From positions 50,746 to 114,745 of the forward strand of contig CAKREH010000008.1 in the NCBI GenBank assembly GCA_934317215.1: DNA of 64,000 nucleotides, read 5' to 3'. The notes beneath the pieces are model-generated. The model was not told where the DNA came from and searched no databases. It worked only from the letters and a program-made list of their open reading frames with translations. This stretch comes from an uncultured Roseburia sp. (GTDB lineage Bacteria > Bacillota > Clostridia > Lachnospirales > Lachnospiraceae). Below, piece by piece: positions 23,279 through 31,182 of this stretch. Position numbers and translations under genes: made by a program. The stretch's first letter is position 1. The number at the start of each line of letters is the position of its first letter.

Positions 23279-24940
23279 CTATTTTAATAAGTGCATTTTT
23301 TTTGCGACATATGCCAGCATGCGGCCTTTCGGGAAACGCAAGATTTCCTGCTCATTTAATCCTTTTAACAGCAACAGTAACACTGCATATACCGCTGCTC
23401 CAATTACGATTGACAATAATGTCGCAATAGCATTAACACGCAGCACATACAGAATGCCATGATAGATGAGCCATACAACAACACCCATACCGGCAGCGGC
23501 GATTGCAGGCACAAAAAATGTTTTTCGAATTTCCTGATGATATCCGCTGTAACGGCGGATTGATCCTGCATTTAAAATACACATGATAAGACCGAATGCT
23601 GCATTTGCGATAACGACTGCAAAAATGTTTAAGTCAAACAAGAACATAAGTGCTGCCAGCAGTCCTAAATGCAGTACCAGTGCAATGATCGCATTTTTGA
23701 TCGGTTCTTTCATGCGGCCGATTCCCTGTAAAAGACCGTTTGAAAGCGTTGACAGTGAAAAAAACAAAATCGTAACAGCTCCTACCTGTAACATATGTGC
23801 AGCAGTCTCCGATGAATCACGGAACAAAAGCTGTAAGATCGGTGATGCAAGTACGCCCATGCCAACTGCACATGGGAAAGCAATCACCATGATAAAACGT
23901 GTTGCAATCCCGATCTGTCGTTTTGCTTCGCCTTTTTTCCCGGCTGCATAGGCAGCAGTCAGTGCAGGAACAGAGGATGCCGCCATCGCTGATGCAATGG
24001 AAATCGGAACATTGATCAGAACCGTATATTTTCCAGTATAAATACCATTCCAGGAACCATACTGGTTCGCGGTATATCCCTGATATGCGGCAATGTGTTT
24101 ATATACAGCCTGATCTATGACGGTATTGCAGTTGTAGATCGTACTGCTCAGTAAAACCGGGATGATCGTTATGATAAGCAGATGAAATATCGAGCCATAG
24201 GAATCAACGTTTCTTTTCCGCTCTCTGTGCAGACTGCGTTTGAACGCACGCAGATATACAACCAGTACAAAGGTACAGAATAATAATGCAACTAGTGCTC
24301 CGACCGCAGTACCAAGCGTTCCTCCTGCTGCTCCGTATGCTGCGGAATAATTATCGGCATCACCAAGCAGTGCTCCAGCCTTTGCACCATAATCAGCCAA
24401 TACATACGCTGCCCATACACTGACGATTGCATTTGCAATCTGCTCTAAGATCTGGGAAGTTGCACTCGGCATCATTGTTCCAAGTCCCTGAAAAAATCCT
24501 CTCATAACACCAAGAACTGCAACGATCAGAAGTACAGGGATCAGTACACGCACAGCGAAGACACTCATCGGTGTTTTCATCAGCGTACCCGTGATAAACT
24601 CAGCACCAAACAAAAGGATCAGTGCGGCGATCGTACCGGTACATGCACCGAAGATCAATGCACATTTTAAGATGCGGTATACATTGTGTCTTCTGCCCTG
24701 TGAATAATTTGCAGATACAAGTTTTGATACTGCGAGCGGCAGACTGTAGGATGAAATGATCAATAATATATTATAAATCTGGAAAGCAGTTCCATAGTAG
24801 TCATTTCCGGTATCCCCGATAATATTTGTCAGCGGGATACGGTAGATCAGACCGATAATACGGCTGACGATGGATGCGATAGCAAGAATAGAACCCTGCA
24901 CAAGAAAACTTGTACTGCTTTTTTTATTTTGTTTGCCCAT
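23279..24940 (-). CDS. Lipid-linked sugar flippase, SpoVB/MurJ-type (MOP superfamily)
   Basis: A 553-residue protein with about 14 membrane helices. The N-terminal SFLVQGSILAIASIVSRIIGLIYRIPLTNIIG, with GLIYRIPLT, is characteristic of the SpoVB/YtgP/MurJ branch of polysaccharide exporters. Family members flip lipid II or other lipid-linked glycans; SpoVB acts in spore cortex synthesis. The neighbouring BofC-like gene fits a sporulation link but does not prove it; a vegetative MurJ role is equally possible. It follows ybeY by 12 bases, with GAGGATT before ATG 24940. The C-terminus contains a long cytoplasmic tail rich in Lys. Confidence 0.85.
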   Translation of the reverse strand: MGKQNKKSSTSFLVQGSILAIASIVSRIIGLIYRIPLTNIIGDTGNDYYGTAFQIYNILLIISSYSLPLAVSKLVSANYSQGRRHNVYRILKCALIFGACTGTIAALILLFGAEFITGTLMKTPMSVFAVRVLIPVLLIVAVLGVMRGFFQGLGTMMPSATSQILEQIANAIVSVWAAYVLADYGAKAGALLGDADNYSAAYGAAGGTLGTAVGALVALLFCTFVLVVYLRAFKRSLHRERKRNVDSYGSIFHLLIITIIPVLLSSTIYNCNTVIDQAVYKHIAAYQGYTANQYGSWNGIYTGKYTVLINVPISIASAMAASSVPALTAAYAAGKKGEAKRQIGIATRFIMVIAFPCAVGMGVLASPILQLLFRDSSETAAHMLQVGAVTILFFSLSTLSNGLLQGIGRMKEPIKNAIIALVLHLGLLAALMFLFDLNIFAVVIANAAFGLIMCILNAGSIRRYSGYHQEIRKTFFVPAIAAAGMGVVVWLIYHGILYVLRVNAIATLLSIVIGAAVYAVLLLLLKGLNEQEILRFPKGRMLAYVAKKMHLLK

Positions 24941-24955
24941 GTGACTTAATCCTCG

Positions 24956-25453
24956 TTATCTTAAAATGTTCATCTCGTTTAAGATCTCAGTTTGTTTTCC
25001 CTCCATAATGGCAGCTTCCTCCGGTGTCATATGGTCATATCCAAATAAATGAAGCATACTGTGAAGGATTAAAAATGCATATTCACGTTTTTCACTGTGC
25101 CCATAACTTTTTGCCTGTTCTTTTACTTTGTCAACAGAGATAATGATATCACCGAGCATTATCTCGCCTGTGTCCGGGTTGAAATTGTCATCGTAATCAT
25201 CTTCTAATTTTGAAAAATCTCCTGCGCTCTCATAAGAAAGCATCGGAAATGACAAAACGTCCGTCGGCGCATCAATGTCACGGTATTCTTTATTGATGGC
25301 GTGGATTCCATCATTGTCCGTGAGTGTCAGATTGATCTCAGCTTCAAACGGAAATCCCTCATGCTCGATTGCATAGTCTGTCACTTCTTTTGCGAGTGCC
25401 TCCTCATCAAATGAAAAATCAGTATCTGTTTCTTTTTCTATAAAAAGACTCAT
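24956..25453 (-). CDS. ybeY: Endoribonuclease YbeY (16S rRNA maturation)
   Basis: A 165-residue metalloprotein with the zinc-binding signature HSMLHLFGYDH near residue 133. The usual family form is HGxLHLxGYDH, so one Gly is Ser here. Upstream lie INKEYRDIDAPTDVLSFPM and the acidic stretch LGDIIIS, both conserved. It matures the 3' end of 16S rRNA and takes part in ribosome quality control. ATG 25453 is preceded by GAGGAAATTT; an ATG four codons upstream overlaps that site. It sits at the end of the yqfC-yqfD-phoH-HD-ybeY cluster seen in many Firmicutes. Confidence 0.95.
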   Translation of the reverse strand: MSLFIEKETDTDFSFDEEALAKEVTDYAIEHEGFPFEAEINLTLTDNDGIHAINKEYRDIDAPTDVLSFPMLSYESAGDFSKLEDDYDDNFNPDTGEIMLGDIIISVDKVKEQAKSYGHSEKREYAFLILHSMLHLFGYDHMTPEEAAIMEGKQTEILNEMNILR

Positions 25454-25514
25454 AAATTTCCTCATTTCTGTGCCTTACAGGCAGTTTTTATATCTTTTGT
25501 ATTTTATACATTTT

Positions 25515-26708
25515 TTAAAAGAAGAAGGTTTCTTCATTTACAAGATATTCCCTGATCTTTAAAAACATATTCATGCCGAGCCCGGACTGATCATAAATTC
25601 CGCTTGCAGAATATTCGTTTAGTGTCTGGTAGATGACCATATCCTGATTCCATTCGCTTGCCATTGTATAACTGTCAAAAACTTCTATCTTTTTGACCAG
25701 GCCATTTACCATATGTACGATTGCAGACTCGATGGATGAAGGAGGTGCTGTTTCGCCGTCATATTCACTGATGATACGTATGACATCTTCCGGGAAACAG
25801 TGTTCCTGTGCAATGCGGATTCCGCTCTCTGTGAGCGGCTCACCTTCCATGATACCGATCCGGTAATAAAATCCTGCCGCCGCGCAGGTCTTTTCATCTG
25901 CCCCGGCAACTCGCGCACAGCTTGCTGCAAGTCTTGAAACTCTGCGTGCATGCTGATATTCCTGTTTCGAAAAATTTGACAGTTCACGGACAAGAGGATA
26001 AGTATCATCTATAATATCCGTCAGGATATCATTTACTTCCTGTTCCCGCAAATGTGAGAAATGCGGATAGCCAAACTGCAGCCATAAAACACTGAGGACA
26101 CCCTCTCCAATTCCCCATAATAAAAGCACAAAATGTACCTCCTGATAGGTCAGATAATAAAAGGTGACTGGAAGTAAAACGGAGAGGCAGAACAACAGCA
26201 TTTCATACCAGATAAGTTTTTCCCCCTGTTTTGCGGCTTCCTCCGCCGTCCCGGCAATGATCACACCAAAGAGCGTCAACATACAGTACAATATCAATTC
26301 CTGCGAATGCAGTCCCATAACCAGACATATCATGGAAGCCCAGAAAATACCGGTGATAAGCGCAAGACGTTCGGAAACAAAGGCTGCAATAATGAGCGGT
26401 ACAAATACCAGCGGTTTTACAAATTCAGGAAAGTATGATGCAAACACAACTACTACCGCTGCTGCCGTATAACTATATAATACTTTTTTGAAATCTGTTT
26501 CACGGTTATGGCTGATCAGTCCTTCCGCACGGTCGTGTTCTATAAAGAAAAGAAACAATACAAACCATATCATGGCAACACAGACAATCCCTAAAATCTG
26601 ATCCAGTAAAATCTGTTGTTCTGCACACAGTAAAAGTATGGCTGCAATGGTAACGATAAACATGCAGACCTGATTCCATCCTCTTTTAATTACAAAGCGG
26701 TCATTCAT
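25515..26708 (-). CDS. Membrane protein with a degenerate HD domain (PgpH position)
   Basis: A 397-residue protein occupying the place of pgpH between phoH and ybeY, but only about half the size of PgpH (which has a large 7TM receptor region). The N-terminal half holds about seven hydrophobic helices (residues 13-210). The C-terminal half has an HD-like fold: YQHARRVSRLAASCARVAGAD keeps the first His, but the HD dyad reads AGFYYRIGIMEGE (Tyr-Arg instead of His-Asp), the next positions read ISEYDGE instead of HHE, and the last Asp is missing. The metal site is therefore lost, and c-di-AMP phosphodiesterase activity is unlikely. ATGA overlap (4 bases) with phoH shows coupling. Confidence 0.8.
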   Translation of the reverse strand: MNDRFVIKRGWNQVCMFIVTIAAILLLCAEQQILLDQILGIVCVAMIWFVLFLFFIEHDRAEGLISHNRETDFKKVLYSYTAAAVVVVFASYFPEFVKPLVFVPLIIAAFVSERLALITGIFWASMICLVMGLHSQELILYCMLTLFGVIIAGTAEEAAKQGEKLIWYEMLLFCLSVLLPVTFYYLTYQEVHFVLLLWGIGEGVLSVLWLQFGYPHFSHLREQEVNDILTDIIDDTYPLVRELSNFSKQEYQHARRVSRLAASCARVAGADEKTCAAAGFYYRIGIMEGEPLTESGIRIAQEHCFPEDVIRIISEYDGETAPPSSIESAIVHMVNGLVKKIEVFDSYTMASEWNQDMVIYQTLNEYSASGIYDQSGLGMNMFLKIREYLVNEETFFF

Positions 26709-27703
26709 CGCTGACGAGTCTCCTGTCTTCTTTTTGATGCGCTCTTACTGCGGTTTTCATAATCTTCATAAGCCTTCACGATCTTCTGTACAACCGGATG
26801 ACGGACCACATCTTTGCTGGTCAGTTCACAAATGCCGATCTCATCCACTTTTTTTAATACTTTTAAGGCAACATCAAGACCGGATGCTGTGCCAGGTGCT
26901 AAATCCTTCTGGGTTGCATCACCGGTGATCACTGCCTTAGATCCAAAACCGATACGGGTAAGGAACATTTTCATCTGCGCCGGTGTAGTGTTCTGCGCCT
27001 CATCTAATATGATAAATGCGTTGTCAAGTGTACGTCCGCGCATGTATGCAAGCGGTGCAACCTCGATCAGCCCCTTTTCCATATTTTTCTGGAAGCTTTC
27101 TGCTCCCATGATCTGATATAATGCATCATAAAGCGGTCTTAAATACGGGTCGACCTTACTCTGTAAATCTCCCGGCAAAAATCCTAATTTTTCACCAGCT
27201 TCGATTGCCGGACGTGTCAGGATGATCCTTCCCACTTCTTCATTCTTAAACGCCGTGATCGCCATTGCCATTGCGAGATAAGTTTTACCGGTTCCTGCAG
27301 GTCCCATGCCAAACACGATCATTTTCTGGCGTATCGCATCCACATATGCTTTCTGTCCAAGTGTCTTTGGTTTGACCGGCTTGCCGTTGATCGTATGGCA
27401 GATACAGTCCTTATCGATCTCCACGATTGCGGATTCTTTTTCTTCCTCCGAAAGTGCCAGTGCATAATTGACATTCTGCTCAGTAATGATATTGCCTCTT
27501 TTTGATAATTCGATCAGCTGTAAAAATACCTGTTCCGCTTTTTTTAAATTATGTTCCTCTCCAAGGAGTTTCATACTCTCACCGCGTAAAACCACAGTGA
27601 CGTTTAAGGTGCGTTCAATTTTTTTGATATACGCATCAAACTGACCAAATACGTTTGCCACATGATCAGTCGGTATATTTAATGATAGTTCAGTCAGACT
27701 CAT
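26705..27703 (-). CDS. phoH: PhoH family ATPase
   Basis: A 332-residue cytoplasmic ATPase. Walker A is FGMGPAGTGKTYLAMAMA (about residues 131-148) and Walker B is NAFIILDEAQNTTPAQMKMFLTRIG; between them lie LTRPAIEAGEKLGFLPGDL and AYMRGRTLDNA, all standard in PhoH. An N-terminal KH-like segment precedes the ATPase core. PhoH is a predicted RNA helicase/ATPase usually paired with YbeY in rRNA metabolism. ATG 27703 lies 14 bases inside the end of yqfD, so the frame was not extended further upstream. The gene ends in an ATGA overlap with the HD-like gene. Confidence 0.93.
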   Translation of the reverse strand: MSLTELSLNIPTDHVANVFGQFDAYIKKIERTLNVTVVLRGESMKLLGEEHNLKKAEQVFLQLIELSKRGNIITEQNVNYALALSEEEKESAIVEIDKDCICHTINGKPVKPKTLGQKAYVDAIRQKMIVFGMGPAGTGKTYLAMAMAITAFKNEEVGRIILTRPAIEAGEKLGFLPGDLQSKVDPYLRPLYDALYQIMGAESFQKNMEKGLIEVAPLAYMRGRTLDNAFIILDEAQNTTPAQMKMFLTRIGFGSKAVITGDATQKDLAPGTASGLDVALKVLKKVDEIGICELTSKDVVRHPVVQKIVKAYEDYENRSKSASKRRQETRQR

Positions 27704-28937
27704 CCGTCGGTTGCCTCTCTTCGCTCGATTGTTCGATGATTTTTGTCGGCTGATAGGAAACAATGGATTTTAAAGTGCCGATCGTTCCTTTCACCACATA
27801 TTTTTTCTTCGTTCTCTCTATAATAACATTTTTTTCTGTAATTTGAATACCTTTTTCTTCCAAATCATCAAGATATTTCTTAAGATTCTCAGAAGCCAGT
27901 CGTTTTGCCTCCTTTTCTGTGTACGTCTTTTGCTCCTTTTTATAGCCCAGACAGGTCTGTCTGACCAGATATACCGGCAGATAAAAATTATCTGTAAAGT
28001 GAAACTGTGACACATCCGATACGACTTCATAGGGCTCTTCCACCGGTGAAAAAAAAGGATTTTTGATCAGATAATCCATAATTCTGATCTGGCAGGTTGT
28101 TTTTTCTATGCCGGTCGGTGTTTTTTTTACATATTCCATCGGTATCTCGTCATGGTAGAAATATGTAACTTTTGCAATGACATCCGCATCTGCGGTGCGG
28201 TAGAGATATTTTGCCGTCTCTCCGTCATCATTGAGAATCTCAACATACCCATTAACTAACACATCCCCCTTTTTTACCGGGGTTCCTGCAGTCACTGCCG
28301 GTGTACCACTTCTTGTGATCATTTCTGTGATCACGCCATCATCGGCAGCAATGATATCGTGCGCTGTCTCCTCTTTCTTTTCCTCATAATTTTCTTCCGG
28401 GAGCAGATTTTCCTGAATATCAACCGTCATTTTGGTGCCGTAGATTTTGATAGAAGTCCAGATCACTTCGGGATAACGGCTTCTTAACGTTTCCTCTAAA
28501 GCTGCACAGTCAATCTTTTTTTTCTTTGTGCCAAAAGAGGCATGTTCTTTCGAAAGAAAACAGAGTACGACTTCCTCAGACAGATAGGAGTTGCCGTTGA
28601 CTTCAATATTCCAGATAAAACCGGAAAGGTAATAGATCAGCCCTGCAAATAACAGCATGCCTATGGCAAACATTTTCCGTTTGCGGTAATGGTACAATTC
28701 AAACGGCATGCCATATCTTTTTTGGATGCGGATATGTGTTCTTGTTTTTTTTAAGATCGGACGTAACTGCTTAAAACCTGCTACACTGATGCAGAATTCG
28801 TATCCATCTTCCGTGGATTTCAAATTCCAGATCAGAATATCATGGCTTCCGCATAAATTCAGGAAACGTTCCGGCGCATAACCGCTTAAACGGACATACA
28901 CGTATCCTTTAAAATACTTAATTACCGAGAGCAGCAT
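27690..28937 (-). CDS. yqfD: Sporulation protein YqfD
   Basis: A 415-residue protein of the YqfD family, made in the mother cell during Bacillus sporulation. The N-terminal cytoplasmic domain begins LSVIKYFKGYVYVRLSGYAPERFLNLC, followed by one membrane helix (about residues 88-108, GMLLFAGLIYYLSGFIWNIEV). An extracellular part contains GTPVKKGDVLVNG, as in HlyD-like beta barrels, and a late coiled segment follows. It lies 3 bases downstream of yqfC and overlaps phoH by 14 bases. The exact biochemical role is unknown; its presence supports a spore former. Confidence 0.93.
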   Translation of the reverse strand: MLLSVIKYFKGYVYVRLSGYAPERFLNLCGSHDILIWNLKSTEDGYEFCISVAGFKQLRPILKKTRTHIRIQKRYGMPFELYHYRKRKMFAIGMLLFAGLIYYLSGFIWNIEVNGNSYLSEEVVLCFLSKEHASFGTKKKKIDCAALEETLRSRYPEVIWTSIKIYGTKMTVDIQENLLPEENYEEKKEETAHDIIAADDGVITEMITRSGTPAVTAGTPVKKGDVLVNGYVEILNDDGETAKYLYRTADADVIAKVTYFYHDEIPMEYVKKTPTGIEKTTCQIRIMDYLIKNPFFSPVEEPYEVVSDVSQFHFTDNFYLPVYLVRQTCLGYKKEQKTYTEKEAKRLASENLKKYLDDLEEKGIQITEKNVIIERTKKKYVVKGTIGTLKSIVSYQPTKIIEQSSEERQPTDESD

Positions 28938-28940
28938 CTG

Positions 28941-29210
28941 TTAATTTTCGTACTGGATCGCGTCTAAAAACCCGGTAATTTTCATTTCCTCATTCGTGTA
29001 ATAGTCGATTGCAAGATGTGCGCCGGAAATCAGGATCCTGCAGTTTTTTGTCTGTATTTTGATAAAGGAATCCTCATATTCCAGGATTCCTTTATAATTA
29101 GAAATCAGAACCTCATGCCTTCCGGTTGCAGTCACGATCGCTGCACCGAGCATCAGATCCTTCGGCAGTTCTAAACTGTTTATTATTTTTTCTTTCTGAT
29201 TTTTCTTCAT
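28941..29210 (-). CDS. yqfC: YabP/YqfC family sporulation protein
   Basis: An 89-residue protein with the YabP/YqfC pattern: LELPKDLMLGAAIVTATGRHEVLISNYKGILEYEDSFIKI, ending in a hydrophobic beta-rich stretch. In Bacillus, YqfC is made in the mother cell under SigE. The start is unusual: ATG 29210 has no Shine-Dalgarno sequence, and a SigE-like -10 element CATACAAT lies at 29216-29223, which would place the transcript start at or next to the ATG. The conserved LELPKD stretch makes a start much further in unlikely. It follows pdp by 35 bases but probably belongs to the sporulation cluster downstream. Confidence 0.85.
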   Translation of the reverse strand: MKKNQKEKIINSLELPKDLMLGAAIVTATGRHEVLISNYKGILEYEDSFIKIQTKNCRILISGAHLAIDYYTNEEMKITGFLDAIQYEN

Positions 29211-29245
29211 ATATGATTGTATGAAGAAAAAAAAGATCTTATTCT

Positions 29246-30553
29246 TTATTCGTAAATATATTCTCTTACGACCGGCTGCATTTTTTTTGACCCGGCAGCA
29301 ATTTCATAAGCATGCAGTACTTTTTCGGCAGCCGCATCCATTTTTTCACGATCATTTGCATAAATGACTGCCAGTGTGTCACCGGTATCTACAGCATCTC
29401 CATTTTTCTTCTTTAAATAAATGCCAACAGAAAGATCAATCACACTGTCCTTCGTTTCACGTCCACCGCCAAGTGTCATACAGGCAATACCAATATTTTC
29501 TGCCAGAATGCGGTGCACGAATCCGCCGCACTCAGCTTTTACCTCGACCGAATATTTTGTTTTTGGGAATTTTGAGGTGTCATATACATAAGATGCATCC
29601 CCACCCTGTGCTCTCACAAACTCAGCCATTTTATCAAGCGCAGCTCCACTGTCTATGGAATCCTGCATGAGTTTTACCGCCTCTTCGCGTGAATCTGCAC
29701 GTCCTGCAAAGAGTAACATCTGGGCTCCCAGTGCAAAGACTACCTCTTTAAAATCCGAAGGGCCTTCTCCTTTTAAGGTGTCGACTGCCTCGATCACTTC
29801 GATGGCATTTCCAACGGCATTTCCAAGCGGCTGATCCATATCCGTGATGACTGCCGCCGTCTTTTTGCCTGCCATCGTTCCGATTGACACCATCTCTTTT
29901 GCAAGTGCGACAGAGTCCTCATATTTTTTCATAAATGCGCCGTTTCCGGTCTTGACGTCGAGCACGATCGCATCACTGCCGGAAGCTAACTTTTTGCTCA
30001 TAATGGAACTTGCAATCAGCGACATCTGATCGACGGCAGCTGTGACATCCCGCAGTGCGTACAGCTTTTTGTCTGCCGGGGCAAGATTGGCTGTCTGCCC
30101 TGCCAGTGCAATACCGATCTCCCTGACGTTTTTAAAAAAAGTTTCCTCCGGAAGTGCCGTCGTAAATCCCGGAAAACTCTCAAGTTTATCAATCGTTCCC
30201 CCGGTATGTCCAAGACCTCTTCCAGACATCTTTGCAACCGGAACCCCAAGAGAAGCAACGATCGGTGTCAGTGCTAACGATGTCTTATCACCCACACCGC
30301 CGGTACTGTGTTTATCTACTTTCACACCCGGAATGGAAGAGAGATCTAGCACATCCCCGCTGTCGCGCATGGCAAGTGTCAGGTCAACCGTTTCCCGTTT
30401 GCTCATTCCCTGAAAACAGATCGCCATCGTCATGGCAGACATCTGATAATCCGGGATCGTACCGTCCGTAAAACCATCGATCATAAAACGGATCTCATCT
30501 GTGGTCAGTTCCATGCCCAGTTTTTTCTTTTCAATCAGGTCATACATTCTCAT
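29246..30553 (-). CDS. pdp: Pyrimidine-nucleoside phosphorylase
   Basis: A 435-residue enzyme splitting uridine, thymidine or deoxyuridine with phosphate to base and (deoxy)ribose 1-phosphate. Family motifs: VKVDKHSTGGVGDKTSLAL (phosphate and substrate site, about residues 77-95), KMSGRGLGHTGGTIDKLES (110-128) and KTGNGAFMKK. Three ATGs compete; 30553 has GGGAGG at the best distance (9 bases), 30559 only 3 bases. The first codons lie inside the end of the nucleotidyltransferase gene (14-base overlap). Placement behind xanthine dehydrogenase genes suggests a shared nucleoside/base salvage operon. Confidence 0.94.
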   Translation of the reverse strand: MRMYDLIEKKKLGMELTTDEIRFMIDGFTDGTIPDYQMSAMTMAICFQGMSKRETVDLTLAMRDSGDVLDLSSIPGVKVDKHSTGGVGDKTSLALTPIVASLGVPVAKMSGRGLGHTGGTIDKLESFPGFTTALPEETFFKNVREIGIALAGQTANLAPADKKLYALRDVTAAVDQMSLIASSIMSKKLASGSDAIVLDVKTGNGAFMKKYEDSVALAKEMVSIGTMAGKKTAAVITDMDQPLGNAVGNAIEVIEAVDTLKGEGPSDFKEVVFALGAQMLLFAGRADSREEAVKLMQDSIDSGAALDKMAEFVRAQGGDASYVYDTSKFPKTKYSVEVKAECGGFVHRILAENIGIACMTLGGGRETKDSVIDLSVGIYLKKKNGDAVDTGDTLAVIYANDREKMDAAAEKVLHAYEIAAGSKKMQPVVREYIYE

Positions 30554-31172
30554 GTGCATAATCCTCCCTTGTATCGATATCAACAAAAAATTCCGGCATT
30601 AAAACCGGATAAGAGAAAACATCATCCGGATGGGAACGGATCACTATTTTACCGCCGCACTCCCCGGTCAGTGCAAGCAGTTCCCCACGATAAGTCTCCG
30701 AAAAAAGGTTGGGACTGCGCAGACTGCCGTCACACGATAAAGCCCCGATTCCTTTGTTGCTTTTTAAAAATGCATCCAGAAACTCATGAAGTAATTCCGC
30801 TTTTACATACGGCTGGTCTGCCTGGAAAAACATGTCATAAGAGACAGCCTTGCTCTCTGCCCTCACTGAGTGATCTATCGCTGCCTCCACTCCTTTTCGG
30901 ATGCTTGAGGCAATTCCGTCATTTTGTTCACCCTGGTTGCGCACGACGATGTAGTTATTTCTCCTGCCGTTTGTAAACAATTCTCTGCATAGCTGTTCAA
31001 TCTCATCATATGCAGTCACAACAATGAGCTTACACGGATCACTGCACATATTCTGCAGACGCACTAATTCTGTCAGACCATGCAGAAACAACGGTTTTCC
31101 ATGAAATTCCGTGAGCAGTTTATTGCTGCCGAACCGCCTTGCGTATCCGGCAGCAAGATAGATCAGATTTAT
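30540..31172 (-). CDS. MobA/MocA-like nucleotidyltransferase with non-canonical start
   Basis: A NTP transferase of the MobA/MocA (YgfJ) type. The diagnostic nucleotide-binding motif LIYLAAGYARRFGSNKL is encoded at 31166-31116, but no ATG, GTG or TTG lies in frame before it: the frame opens after a TGA at 31188-31190, and the first standard start is TTG 31091, which would delete the motif. The likeliest start is ATA 31172 (ATA AAT CTG ATC, in place of an ATG) or CTG 31166. Downstream FFQADQPYVKAELL supports the fold. It begins 10 bases after the xanthine dehydrogenase stop and probably matures that enzyme's molybdenum cofactor (CMP transfer). Length about 210 residues. Exact start uncertain. 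Confidence 0.8.
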   Translation of the reverse strand: MNLIYLAAGYARRFGSNKLLTEFHGKPLFLHGLTELVRLQNMCSDPCKLIVVTAYDEIEQLCRELFTNGRRNNYIVVRNQGEQNDGIASSIRKGVEAAIDHSVRAESKAVSYDMFFQADQPYVKAELLHEFLDAFLKSNKGIGALSCDGSLRSPNLFSETYRGELLALTGECGGKIVIRSHPDDVFSYPVLMPEFFVDIDTREDYAHENV

Positions 31173-31182
31173 CTGTTCCGTA

